Source: Modestobacter sp. VKM Ac-2977 (GTDB lineage Bacteria; Actinomycetota; Actinomycetes; Mycobacteriales; Geodermatophilaceae). Taken from it: 64,000 nucleotides of DNA. The notes under the pieces are model-generated. The model made no database searches, was not told where the DNA came from, and saw nothing but the letters and a program-made list of their open reading frames with translations. The stretch lies in NCBI RefSeq assembly GCF_026968045.1, contig NZ_JAPVBQ010000001.1:434001-498000 (forward strand). Reading direction: 5' to 3'. Of the stretch, positions 1 through 8,122 are shown one piece after another (the first letter of the stretch is position 1; each line of letters starts with the position of its first letter). Position numbers and translations under genes: made by a program.

Positions 1-2
1 CG

Positions 3-1121
3 CCCGTCGACACGGTCATCGTCGAGGTCACCGTCACCGGGTCGTCACCGGCACAGAGCGCCCGGATCGCCGACGCGGTCGTCGTCACGCTCTCCGAGAC
101 CGTGGAACAGCTCGCGCCCGAGGGGGCCGACGGGGAGCCGACCGTGCGGGCCACGACGGTGGCCCCCGCCGAGGTGCCGCGGTCGGCTGCCACCCCGAAC
201 ACGCCGCTCGACCTGGCCACCGGTCTGGCCGTCGGGCTCCTGCTGGGCCTGGGCTGGGTGTGGGCGAGGAGCACCCTGGACAACCGGGTCCGCGATGCCG
301 CCACCCTCGCCGAGCTGACCGCGCACCCGCTGATCGGGACCATCGCCGCGCACGTCGGCCGCGCGACGCACCCGGTCGTGATGGAGACCGAGCCGCGGGG
401 TGGCCAGGCCGAGGGGTTCCGACAGCTGCGCACCAACCTGCAGTTCCTCGACCTGCCGGCGCTGACCGGCTGGGACACCGAGAGCGGCAGCCGGACGATG
501 GCCGTGACCTCCTCGTTGGCGGCCGAGGGCAAGTCCACGGTGGCGGTCAACCTCGCGGCGGCGCTGGCCGAGACCGGTGCCCGGGTGCTCCTCGTCGACG
601 CCGATCTCCGCCGGCCGTCCGTGGCGGAGATGCTCGGGCTGGAGGGCTCGGCGGGCCTCACCACGGTGCTGCTGGGGCGGGCAGCACCGGCAGAGGTCGT
701 GCAGGACTGGGGGATGTCCGGCCTGCAGGTGCTGACGTCGGGTCCGCTGCCACCCAACCCGGCCGAGCTGCTCGGGTCGCCGGCCATGACCGGGCTGCTC
801 CGGGCCCTGCGGACGGACTACGACCACATCGTCCTCGACACCGCGCCACTGCTGCCCGTCGCCGACGGAGCCGTCCTCTCCCGCGCGGTCGACGGCGCCG
901 TGCTCGTCGTCAACGCGACCAAGGCACGCCGCCCGCAGGTGGTGGAGAGCCTGCAGGTCCTGGAGCAGGTCGGCGCCACGGTGCTCGGTCTGGTGCTCAA
1001 CCAGGTCGACCGGGAGGAGCGGGTCTACGACTACCGCCCGGCCGAGGACGCCGACGTGCTGGCGGCCCCGGTCCTGGTGCGGGGCATCGTGACTGCGCCG
1101 ACTCCCGGTCCGTCGAGGTGA
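3..1121 (+). CDS. Polysaccharide chain-length/tyrosine autokinase (Wzz-BY-kinase), 5' truncated by window edge
   Basis: The reading frame is open from base 3, so the N-terminus lies outside the window. The visible 372 residues hold the end of a Wzz periplasmic domain, a transmembrane helix (LATGLAVGLLLGLGWVWA) and a cytoplasmic bacterial tyrosine-kinase domain. The kinase shows Walker A (AAEGKST), Walker A' (VLLVDADLRRP) and Walker B (HIVLDTAPLLPVAD). Such proteins control capsule or exopolysaccharide chain length and export at the inner membrane and autophosphorylate on C-terminal tyrosines. Only two tyrosines (VYDYRP) are seen near the end, so the usual Tyr cluster is poor. The stop overlaps the start of a tyrosine phosphatase gene (GTGA at 1118-1121), the usual kinase/phosphatase pairing. 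The family is clear; the exact polysaccharide is unknown. Confidence 0.9.
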   Translation, partial: PVDTVIVEVTVTGSSPAQSARIADAVVVTLSETVEQLAPEGADGEPTVRATTVAPAEVPRSAATPNTPLDLATGLAVGLLLGLGWVWARSTLDNRVRDAATLAELTAHPLIGTIAAHVGRATHPVVMETEPRGGQAEGFRQLRTNLQFLDLPALTGWDTESGSRTMAVTSSLAAEGKSTVAVNLAAALAETGARVLLVDADLRRPSVAEMLGLEGSAGLTTVLLGRAAPAEVVQDWGMSGLQVLTSGPLPPNPAELLGSPAMTGLLRALRTDYDHIVLDTAPLLPVADGAVLSRAVDGAVLVVNATKARRPQVVESLQVLEQVGATVLGLVLNQVDREERVYDYRPAEDADVLAAPVLVRGIVTAPTPGPSR

Positions 1122-1702
1122 CGGGTGCCGCGGCCGCAGCGGCCGAGAGCCCCTCGTTCGCCGTCCTCCTCGTGTGCACGGCCAACATCTGCCGGTCCCC
1201 GGCCGCTGAAGCGCTGCTCCGCGCGGAGCTGGCCGCGGCAGACGACGTGGAGGTGGCCAGTGCCGGCCTGACCGCCCGGGTGGGCAGCGCGATCGCGCCG
1301 GAGATGGCGAACGCACTGGCGGTGCCCGTCACCGGTTTCCAGGCGCGGCAGGTGACCTCGGAGGTGGTGGGCGGCGCGGACCTGGTCCTCACCATGACAC
1401 GGGAGCAACGTGCTGCGCTCGTGGCCCTGGTCCCCGCCGCGGTCCGGCGGACGTTCACCCTCAAGGAGTTCGCGGCTCTGGTCGCACTGGCCGCCGGTCG
1501 CGCACGGGTCTCCGGCGCGTCGACGCGGCAGCGACTGAGCTCCGCGACGGCCGAGGCGCCACGCTTCCGCAGCGCCCGTGTCGCTGGGGCCGAGGACGAC
1601 ATCGCCGATCCGTACGGCGGGCGTCCCGCGGACTACTCGCGCGCCGCAGGGGAGATCGAGCAGGCGGTCGCCGCGCTGGTCTCCGCCGTCGGCCCGTCGT
1701 AG
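1118..1702 (+). CDS. Low-molecular-weight protein-tyrosine phosphatase
   Basis: A 194-residue cytoplasmic phosphatase of the Wzb/Etp type, predicted to dephosphorylate the upstream autokinase. The P-loop CTANICRS has nucleophile Cys20 and Arg26 (C-x5-R), and the acid loop DPYGG lies near the C-terminus. GTG at 1118 is chosen because it overlaps the kinase stop and puts the P-loop at the normal place. The enzyme is somewhat longer than the usual 140-160 residues: the middle (about 105-150, rich in Ala, Arg and Ser) is an insertion relative to the minimal fold. It is translationally coupled to the kinase and so is probably co-transcribed with the exopolysaccharide operon. Confidence 0.88.
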   Translation: MTGAAAAAAESPSFAVLLVCTANICRSPAAEALLRAELAAADDVEVASAGLTARVGSAIAPEMANALAVPVTGFQARQVTSEVVGGADLVLTMTREQRAALVALVPAAVRRTFTLKEFAALVALAAGRARVSGASTRQRLSSATAEAPRFRSARVAGAEDDIADPYGGRPADYSRAAGEIEQAVAALVSAVGPS

Positions 1703-1908
1703 TCCGGACCGGGTCGCTCGTCGCTGACCAGGTCCGGCCGCGCACAGGTCGGCCACCTTGCCCGGGAATGACCGTGCGTGAGCACGAACGGGTGGACCGC
1801 GGCTCGGGACCGTCGCCTCATCGGGTGGTGGCCGGCGCATTCGTCACGTTGTGTGACCTCTGGCCCTTAGCGTCATCAGTGCATCAGCGGCACGGCAGAG
1901 GAGAGCGC

Positions 1909-2367
1909 ATGACGGTGATCGGCTACGCCCCCGGGGCCTACGACCTGTTCCACATCGGGCACCTCAACGTCCTCAAGCACGCCGCCGAGCACTGTGACCG
2001 GCTCGTGGTCGGGGTGGTGTCCGACGGGATGCTGCTGCAGTCGAAGGGCCGGCTCCCGGTCGTCCCGCTGGCCGAGCGGATGGAGATCGTGCGCAACCTG
2101 CGCTTCGTCGACGACGTGCACGCCGAGGTGGTGCCGGACAAGGTCGACACCTGGCGCGAGGTGCGGTTCGACGTCCTCTTCAAGGGCGATGACTGGCGGG
2201 GCACCGCCAAGGGCGCGAAGCTCGAGCGCGACTTCGCCGCGGTCGGCGTGCAGGTGCAGTACTTCCCGTACACGGTGCACACCTCCAGCACGATCCTGCG
2301 CAGGGCGCTGGCCGCCATCGACGCCCAGGCGCCGGTGGCCCGGGGAGCCCGCACCCTCACCTCCTGA
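1909..2367 (+). CDS. Glycerol-3-phosphate cytidylyltransferase-like nucleotidyltransferase (TagD family)
   Basis: This 152-residue protein has the cytidylyltransferase signature GAYDLFHIGH (H15-x-G-H18) and the C-terminal HTSSTILRR motif that corresponds to the family's ISTT loop. TagD enzymes make CDP-glycerol from CTP and glycerol-3-phosphate. The actual alcohol phosphate cannot be told from sequence, and other small CTP-transferases share the motifs. ATG at 1909 has an AGAGGAGAG ribosome-binding site and begins right at the nucleotide-binding strand; an earlier in-frame ATG at 1768 would add residues unlike the family. Its position after the kinase/phosphatase pair suggests a role in a glycerol-phosphate-containing cell-surface polymer. 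Confidence 0.82.
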   Translation: MTVIGYAPGAYDLFHIGHLNVLKHAAEHCDRLVVGVVSDGMLLQSKGRLPVVPLAERMEIVRNLRFVDDVHAEVVPDKVDTWREVRFDVLFKGDDWRGTAKGAKLERDFAAVGVQVQYFPYTVHTSSTILRRALAAIDAQAPVARGARTLTS

Positions 2368-2482
2368 GCGGCCCCGCAACCGTCCGCCACCGGGACTAAC
2401 CTGGACGACGGCCCCCGCGCGCACCCGGCGCGCTCTGCTCTGCAGCGGACACGGTGTGGGCCCAGGAACTGGAGTGACCCCC

Positions 2483-5400
2483 GTGAGCTTGCGCGGCGTG
2501 CTCGACGTCGTCCTGTCCGACGCCGGCGTTGCCTCGGTGGTGGGCAGGGCGGGCACGGCCGACCTGGCCGTCACCGCCCCGCCGCCGGTCCAGCCGCTGG
2601 TGGCCGCCGCGCTGGCGGCCCGGGCGCCCGGCGCGGACGTGCCGGTGCTGGTGGTCACCGCGGGGGAGCGGGACGCCGACGCGCTGGCAGGGGTGCTGCG
2701 CTGCTTCCTCCCCGACCGGCGGGTGGAGGTCTTCCCGGCCTGGGAGACGCTGCCGCACGAGCGGCTCAGCCCCCGCGCGGACACCGTCGGCCGCCGGCTG
2801 GCCGTGCTGCGCGACCTGACCCACCCCGGCGAGAACGGCACGGTCGACGTGCTGGTCGCCCCGGTGCGCAGCGTGCTGCAGCCGCTGGCCCCCGGGCTGG
2901 GCGACCTGGTGCCGGTGGAGCTGGCGCCGGGACAGAGCGCCGAGCTCGACGCGGTGTCCCAGGCGCTGGCCGAGGCGGCCTACACCCGGGTGGAGCTGGT
3001 CGAGAAGCGCGGGGAGTTCGCCGTCCGCGGCGGCCTGCTCGACGTCTTCCCGCCCACCGAGCCGCACCCGGTGCGGGTGGAGTTCTGGGGCGACGAGGTC
3101 GACGAGCTGCGGTACTTCTCCGCCGCCGACCAGCGCTCGCTGGACGAGCGGCCCGACCGGCTGTGGGCCCCGCCGTGCCGTGAGCTGCTGCTCACCGACG
3201 ACGTCCGGGCCCGCGCCGTCCAGCTGGGGGTCGACCACCCGGAGCTCGCCGAGGTGGCCGGCAAGCTGGCCGAGGGCATCGCCGTGGAGGGCATGGAGTC
3301 GCTGATCCCGGCGCTCATCGGCGGGCACCAGATGCAACTGCTCACCGACCTGGTGGCCCCGGGCACGCACGTGCTGGTCTGCGACCCCGAGCGGGTGCGC
3401 AGCCGGTCCGCGGACCTGGTGCGCACCGCCGAGGAGTTCCTCGCCGCCTCCTGGCAGACCGCGGCCGAGGCCGGCCAGGCGCCGATCGACCTGGGCGCCT
3501 CCTCCTTCCGGGACCTCGCCGACGTCCAGGACGCCGCCCGGGCCCGGGGCCTGCCCTGGTGGACGACGGGCGCCTTCACCCTCTCCCCGGACGACGACGA
3601 CCAGCACGTCACCCTGGACGCCACCGGGGTCGAGCGCTTCCACGGCGACCAGGCGCGCGCCTTCGACCAGCTGCGCAGCTGGGGCCGCGACGGCTGGCGG
3701 GTCGCCCTGACCTTCGCCGGCCCCGGCCCCGCCCAGCGCGCGGCCGACCAGCTCACCGAGGCCGACCTGGGCGCCCGGCTGGTGCCCGGCATCGAGACCG
3801 CGCCGACGGCGGGGCCGACGCTGATCACCCAGGGCAACCTGGAGGCCGGCTTCACCTTCCCGGCCGTGGGCCTGGCGCTGGTCACCGAGGGCGACCTCAC
3901 CGGCCAGCGCGGCACCTCGATGAAGGACGCCACCAAGATGCCGGCCCGCCGGCGCAACGCCGTGGACCTGGTGCAGCTGCAGCCGGGCGACCTGGTGGTG
4001 CACGAGCAGCACGGGGTCGGCCGCTACGTGGAGATGGTCAGCCGCACCGTGCACGGCGGGCAGCGCGACTACCTGATCGTCGAGTACGCGCCGGGCAAGC
4101 GGAACCAGCCGCCGGACCGGCTGTTCGTGCCCACCGACTCCCTGGACCAGCTGACCCGCTACGTCGGCGGCGAGGCGCCCGCGCTGTCCAAGCTCGGCGG
4201 CGCCGACTGGCAGAAGACGAAGAACCAGGCCCGCAAGGCGGTCAAGCAGATCGCCGCGGAGCTGATCCGGCTGTACTCGGCGCGGATGGCGTCCAAGGGC
4301 CACGCCTTCGGGCCGGACACCGTCTGGCAGCGCGAGCTGGAGGACGCCTTCCCCTTCACCGAGACGCCCGACCAGCTGGCCGCCATCGACGAGGTCAAGG
4401 CGGACATGGCCCAGCCGGTGCCGATGGACCGGATCATCTGCGGCGACGTCGGCTACGGGAAGACCGAGATCGCGGTGCGGGCGGCGTTCAAGGCGGTGCA
4501 GGACGGCAAGCAGGTCGGCATCCTGGTGCCGACGACGCTGCTGGCCAACCAGCACTTCAAGACCTTCTCCGAGCGGTTCGCGCAGTTCCCGGTGACCGTG
4601 GCGGTGCTGTCCCGGTTCCAGTCGAAGACCGAGTCCGACGAGGTGCTGCGCAAGCTGGCCGACGGCGAGATCGACGTCCTGGTCGGCACCCACCGACTGC
4701 TGCAGCCCACCACCCGGTTCAAGGACCTGGGGCTGGTCATCGTCGACGAGGAGCAGCGCTTCGGCGTCGAGCACAAGGAGTACCTGAAGAGCGTCCGGAC
4801 GGCGGTCGACGTGCTGTCGATGTCGGCCACCCCGATCCCGCGCACCCTGGAGATGAGCCTCACCGGCATCCGCGAGATGTCGACGATCCTCACGCCGCCG
4901 GAGGAGCGGCACCCGGTGCTGACCTACGTCGGCGCGTGGGAGGACAAGCAGATGGCCGCCGCGATCCGCCGCGAGCTGCTCCGCGACGGCCAGGTGTTCG
5001 TGATCCACAACCGGGTGCAGTCGATCGACAAGGCGGCGGCGAAGATCCGCAACCTGGTGCCCGAGGCCCGGGTGGCAGTCGGCCACGGCCAGATGAAGGA
5101 GCACGAGCTCGAACGGATCATGGTCGGCTTCTGGGAGAAGGAGTACGACGTCCTGGTCGCCACCACGATCGTCGAGTCCGGGCTGGACATCCCCAACGCC
5201 AACACCCTGATCGTCGACCGGGCCGACACCTTCGGCCTCTCCCAGCTGCACCAGATCCGCGGCCGGGTCGGCCGTGGCCGGGAGCGGGCCTACGCCTACT
5301 TCACCTACGACCCGTCCCGGCCGCTCACCGAGACCTCGGTCGACCGGCTGACCACCATCGCGCACAACACCGACCTCGGGGCCGGCATGGCGGTGGCGAT

Positions 5401-6028
5401 GAAGGACCTGGAGATCCGCGGCTCGGGCAACCTGCTCGGCGGCGAGCAGTCCGGGCACATCGCCGGCGTGGGCTTCGACCTCTACGTACGGCTGGTCGGC
5501 GAGGCGGTCAGCGACTACCGGGCCCAGGCGACCGGGGAGTCCCCGGCCGTGGAGCCGGCCGAGGTCCGGGTCGACCTGCCGGTCGACGCCCACCTGCCGC
5601 ACGACTACGTGCCCGGCGAGCGGCTCCGGATGGAGGCCTACCGCAAGGTCGCGAGCGTCCAGGACGACGACCAGGCGCAGGCCGTGCTCGACGAGCTCAC
5701 CGACCGCTACGGCGCGGCCCCGGCCCCGGTGCTCAACCTGCTGGCGGTGGCCCGGTTCCGCGCTGCCATGCGCCACCTCGGGGTCACCGAGGTGTCGATG
5801 CAGGGGCGCAACGTCCGGGTCGGGCCGGTGGAGCTGCGCGAGTCCCAGGTGATGAAGCTGTCCCGGCTGGCCGAGGGGGCCACCTACAAGGACGCGGTGC
5901 GCACCGTGTCGATCAAGGTGCCGGTGGGCCCGGACCGGCGCACGCCGCTGCGCGACGTCGCCCTGCTGGATAAGCTGCACGCGCTGCTGACGTCGGTCCT
6001 CGAGCAGCCCGTCGCCGTCGCCTCCTGA
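2483..6028 (+). CDS. mfd: Transcription-repair coupling factor Mfd
   Basis: An 1181-residue DNA translocase that removes RNA polymerase stalled at lesions and recruits UvrA. The order seen is: UvrB-like N-terminal domains (1-350), RNA-polymerase-interacting CarD-like domain from about 498 (GDLVVHEQHGVGRY), superfamily 2 motor with Walker A GDVGYGKTE at about 654 and DEEQ box at about 755, helicase motif VI (QIRGRVGRGRERAYAY), and a C-terminal TRCF domain from about 1035. Length matches the family. GTG at 2483 follows a GGAG at 2470-2473; GTG at 2474 is a less well spaced alternative. A possible -10 TAACCT sits at 2397-2402. The gene heads a block (mazG, eno, ftsB-like, DUF501, ppx) that is in similar order in mycobacteria. 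Confidence 0.97.
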   Translation: MSLRGVLDVVLSDAGVASVVGRAGTADLAVTAPPPVQPLVAAALAARAPGADVPVLVVTAGERDADALAGVLRCFLPDRRVEVFPAWETLPHERLSPRADTVGRRLAVLRDLTHPGENGTVDVLVAPVRSVLQPLAPGLGDLVPVELAPGQSAELDAVSQALAEAAYTRVELVEKRGEFAVRGGLLDVFPPTEPHPVRVEFWGDEVDELRYFSAADQRSLDERPDRLWAPPCRELLLTDDVRARAVQLGVDHPELAEVAGKLAEGIAVEGMESLIPALIGGHQMQLLTDLVAPGTHVLVCDPERVRSRSADLVRTAEEFLAASWQTAAEAGQAPIDLGASSFRDLADVQDAARARGLPWWTTGAFTLSPDDDDQHVTLDATGVERFHGDQARAFDQLRSWGRDGWRVALTFAGPGPAQRAADQLTEADLGARLVPGIETAPTAGPTLITQGNLEAGFTFPAVGLALVTEGDLTGQRGTSMKDATKMPARRRNAVDLVQLQPGDLVVHEQHGVGRYVEMVSRTVHGGQRDYLIVEYAPGKRNQPPDRLFVPTDSLDQLTRYVGGEAPALSKLGGADWQKTKNQARKAVKQIAAELIRLYSARMASKGHAFGPDTVWQRELEDAFPFTETPDQLAAIDEVKADMAQPVPMDRIICGDVGYGKTEIAVRAAFKAVQDGKQVGILVPTTLLANQHFKTFSERFAQFPVTVAVLSRFQSKTESDEVLRKLADGEIDVLVGTHRLLQPTTRFKDLGLVIVDEEQRFGVEHKEYLKSVRTAVDVLSMSATPIPRTLEMSLTGIREMSTILTPPEERHPVLTYVGAWEDKQMAAAIRRELLRDGQVFVIHNRVQSIDKAAAKIRNLVPEARVAVGHGQMKEHELERIMVGFWEKEYDVLVATTIVESGLDIPNANTLIVDRADTFGLSQLHQIRGRVGRGRERAYAYFTYDPSRPLTETSVDRLTTIAHNTDLGAGMAVAMKDLEIRGSGNLLGGEQSGHIAGVGFDLYVRLVGEAVSDYRAQATGESPAVEPAEVRVDLPVDAHLPHDYVPGERLRMEAYRKVASVQDDDQAQAVLDELTDRYGAAPAPVLNLLAVARFRAAMRHLGVTEVSMQGRNVRVGPVELRESQVMKLSRLAEGATYKDAVRTVSIKVPVGPDRRTPLRDVALLDKLHALLTSVLEQPVAVAS

Positions 6029-6062
6029 CCCACGTCGGACCGCGCGGGGTGCGGCGTGGGTC
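6027..6062 (+). terminator. Possible hairpin after mfd
   Basis: GACCCACG at 6027-6034 pairs with CGTGGGTC at 6055-6062, beginning inside the mfd stop codon. There is no U-tract, so terminator function is inferred. Confidence 0.35.
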
Positions 6063-6087
6063 ACACCGGGTGTGGCACGCTCGCGCC

Positions 6088-7080
6088 GTGCCGCGCCGCA
6101 GACTCCTCGCCGTCCTGCTCGTGGGTGCCGCCGGGGTGGGTGGCCTGGCCGGGTGCCGCACCGACCCGGACGTCGCCGCCTACGTCGGTGACGAGCAGGT
6201 GACCGTCGCCGAGCTGGACGAGGCGGTCGACACCCGGCTCGCCGACCCGGCCATCGCGGCGTACGCCGCTGGTGACGAGGTGGGCTACACCCGCCAGGTG
6301 CTGAGCCTGCGGGTGGGCGAGGAGCTCCACGACGAGGTGGCCCGGCGCTGGGGTGTCGAGGTGCCCGACGCCGACGTGCGGGCGCGGATCGTCGAGCTGC
6401 TCGGCGGCGCCGACCCGGAAACGGTCTTCGCCCAGGTGGCCCAGCAGCAGGGCGCCAGCGAGGCCGACGTGGTGGAGAACGTCCGCCAGCAGCTGGTCCG
6501 CCAGCGCGCCGCGGTCGCCGCCGGGCTCGTCGAGCCCTCCGAGGCGGCGCTGCGCGAGCGCTACGAGCAGGTGGTCCCCGGCCTCGCGCAGGTCGAGCTC
6601 GGCCTGGTGACGGTGCCCGACCAGGCCACCGCCGACGCCGTGCTGGCCCAGCTGACCGCCGACCCGGCCGGCTACCCGGCCGTCGCCGCCCAGTACGCCG
6701 GGCCCAACACGCTGCCGCAGATCGAGGCCCGGGCACCGGCCGACCTGCCGGCGGTGCTGGCCGAGCCGATCGCGGCCACGCCCCCCGGGCAGGGCTTCAC
6801 CCTGGCGCTGCCGGAGGCCGGCGGGGTGGTGGTCGGCTTCGTCCGCGGCGTCGCCGTCCCGACGTTCGAGCAGCTGCGCCCGCAGCTGGCCGACCAGGCC
6901 GCGGCCGAGGCGGCGGAGGCCGGCGCCGCGCTGGTGGCCCGGGTGCGGGACGACCTCGACCTGGTGGTCAACCCGCGCTTCGGCACCCTGCAGGGCGGGC
7001 AGGTGGTCGCCGCGGACGACGGCGTGGTGCAGCTCCTCGAGGACGCCGGCGAGGACGCCGCCGGGCTTGCCGGAGACTGA
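6088..7080 (+). CDS. SurA N-terminal-domain lipoprotein
   Basis: A 330-residue exported protein. The signal peptide ends in the lipobox LAGC with Cys23, so a membrane-anchored lipoprotein is predicted. After it comes a SurA/trigger-factor-like chaperone region (VGDEQVTVAELDEAVD onward, about 30-165) and a parvulin-like region with weak similarity (QVELGLVTVPDQATAD onward). Catalytic parvulin residues are not obvious, so holdase rather than isomerase function is the safer guess. Start GTG 6088 gives the signal peptide directly; CACGCT at 6076-6081 sits 6 bases before it, suggesting a leaderless transcript. In mycobacteria another lipoprotein gene (lpqU) lies near mazG and eno, but this protein is not similar in motif. 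Confidence 0.8.
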   Translation: MPRRRLLAVLLVGAAGVGGLAGCRTDPDVAAYVGDEQVTVAELDEAVDTRLADPAIAAYAAGDEVGYTRQVLSLRVGEELHDEVARRWGVEVPDADVRARIVELLGGADPETVFAQVAQQQGASEADVVENVRQQLVRQRAAVAAGLVEPSEAALRERYEQVVPGLAQVELGLVTVPDQATADAVLAQLTADPAGYPAVAAQYAGPNTLPQIEARAPADLPAVLAEPIAATPPGQGFTLALPEAGGVVVGFVRGVAVPTFEQLRPQLADQAAAEAAEAGAALVARVRDDLDLVVNPRFGTLQGGQVVAADDGVVQLLEDAGEDAAGLAGD

Positions 7081-7084
7081 CCGG

Positions 7085-8002
7085 GTGCCCGTCGCGCTCC
7101 TCGTCACCGTCAGCCCCCGCCTGCCCGGACTGCTCGCCGCCGCCGGCTGGCGGGCGGTCACCGCCGCCCCGGCCGTGCTCGCGCTGCCCGGCGCCGCCGC
7201 CACCGCCGCGGCGCTGCGGACGGAGGGGATCGCGGTGACCGACGTCGCCGACCCGGCCGCGGCTGCCGCGGCGGGCCCCGGCGCCGTCCTGCTGGCCGCT
7301 CCCGAGGAGGCCACCGGCTGGGAGGGCGTCCCGCGGGTCGAGGGGGCGCCGGAGCCGCCCGGCGCGCGGCTGCTGGACGTCGTCGGGGTCATGGACCGGC
7401 TGCGCTCGCCCGGCGGCTGCCCCTGGGACGCCGAGCAGACCCACGCCACGCTCCGCGGCTACCTGCTGGAGGAGGCGCACGAGGCCTACGACGCGATCGT
7501 CGACGACGACCCCGTGGCGATGCGGGAGGAGCTGGGTGACGTGCTGCTCCAGGTCGCCTTCCACGCCCGGGTCGCTGCCGAGGCGGAGCCCGGCCGGCGG
7601 TTCGACGTCGACGACGTGGCCGGTGACCTGGTCGACAAGCTGGTCCGCCGGCACCCGCACGTGTTCGCCGACGCGGGGCCGCGGGACGTCGCCGCCGTGG
7701 AGCGTGGCTGGGACGAGATCAAGGCGACCGAGAAGCAGCGCCGCTCGCCGACCGAGGGGGTGTCCCGTTCGCAGCCGGCCAGCTCGTGGGGCGCGGCCCT
7801 GGCCGGACGCGCCGCGCGGGCCGGGCTGCCCACCCCGCCGGCCGCCGAGCTGACCGCCGCCGACCCGGCCGCGCTGGGGGAGCAGCTGCTCGGGCTGGTC
7901 GTCGCCGCCCGGCAGCGCGGGTGGGACGCGGAGGACGCGCTGCGCACCGCCGTCCGCCGCTACGCCGCCGAGCTCGACGCGGCCGCCCACGCGCGCGGCT
8001 GA
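7085..8002 (+). CDS. mazG: Nucleoside triphosphate pyrophosphohydrolase MazG
   Basis: A 305-residue MazG enzyme that hydrolyses (d)NTPs, including damaged ones, to monophosphates and pyrophosphate. The all-alpha MazG domain starts at GGCPWDAEQTHATLRGYL. The metal-binding EExxE...ExxD pattern is visible as EEAHE and REELGDVLLQ, followed by VRRHPHVFAD and a WDEIK segment typical of the family. About 95 N-terminal residues form an extra domain, as in the actinobacterial long form. GTG at 7085 is preceded by CGGAGA at 7071-7076; a TTG at 7067 overlapping the upstream gene is the alternative. It lies four bases after the lipoprotein stop, probably in one transcript. Confidence 0.92.
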   Translation: MPVALLVTVSPRLPGLLAAAGWRAVTAAPAVLALPGAAATAAALRTEGIAVTDVADPAAAAAAGPGAVLLAAPEEATGWEGVPRVEGAPEPPGARLLDVVGVMDRLRSPGGCPWDAEQTHATLRGYLLEEAHEAYDAIVDDDPVAMREELGDVLLQVAFHARVAAEAEPGRRFDVDDVAGDLVDKLVRRHPHVFADAGPRDVAAVERGWDEIKATEKQRRSPTEGVSRSQPASSWGAALAGRAARAGLPTPPAAELTAADPAALGEQLLGLVVAARQRGWDAEDALRTAVRRYAAELDAAAHARG

Positions 8003-8050
8003 CCTGCCCCGTCCGGGTCACCGGACGACGCGGGTGCCCGGCCCGGCCCC

Positions 8051-8056
8051 TAGCGT
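8051..8056 (+). promoter_or_regulatory. -10 box for the MscS gene
   Basis: TAGCGT matches the actinobacterial TAnnnT -10 pattern and lies in the only gap between mazG and the channel gene. A start near 8063 would give a leader of about 60 bases carrying GAAGGAG. No clear -35 is seen. Confidence 0.45.
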
Positions 8057-8122
8057 GGACGGCGACCGGCCGCGGAGGTGGCCGGCCGCCCGTCCCGCCG
8101 ACGACGAAGGAGCCCTCGCCGC

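Noticed and set aside
1843-1857. GTCAC-GTTGT-GTGAC inverted repeat before the cytidylyltransferase gene as a CRP-like site
   Set aside because: The half-sites are in the reverse order to the CRP consensus (TGTGA-N6-TCACA) and arms are only five bases.
2396-6736. Open frame of over 1400 codons on the minus strand opposite mfd
   Set aside because: It is an antisense shadow caused by GC-rich third positions; composition is His/Gly/Arg-rich with no domain, and mfd on the other strand is certain.
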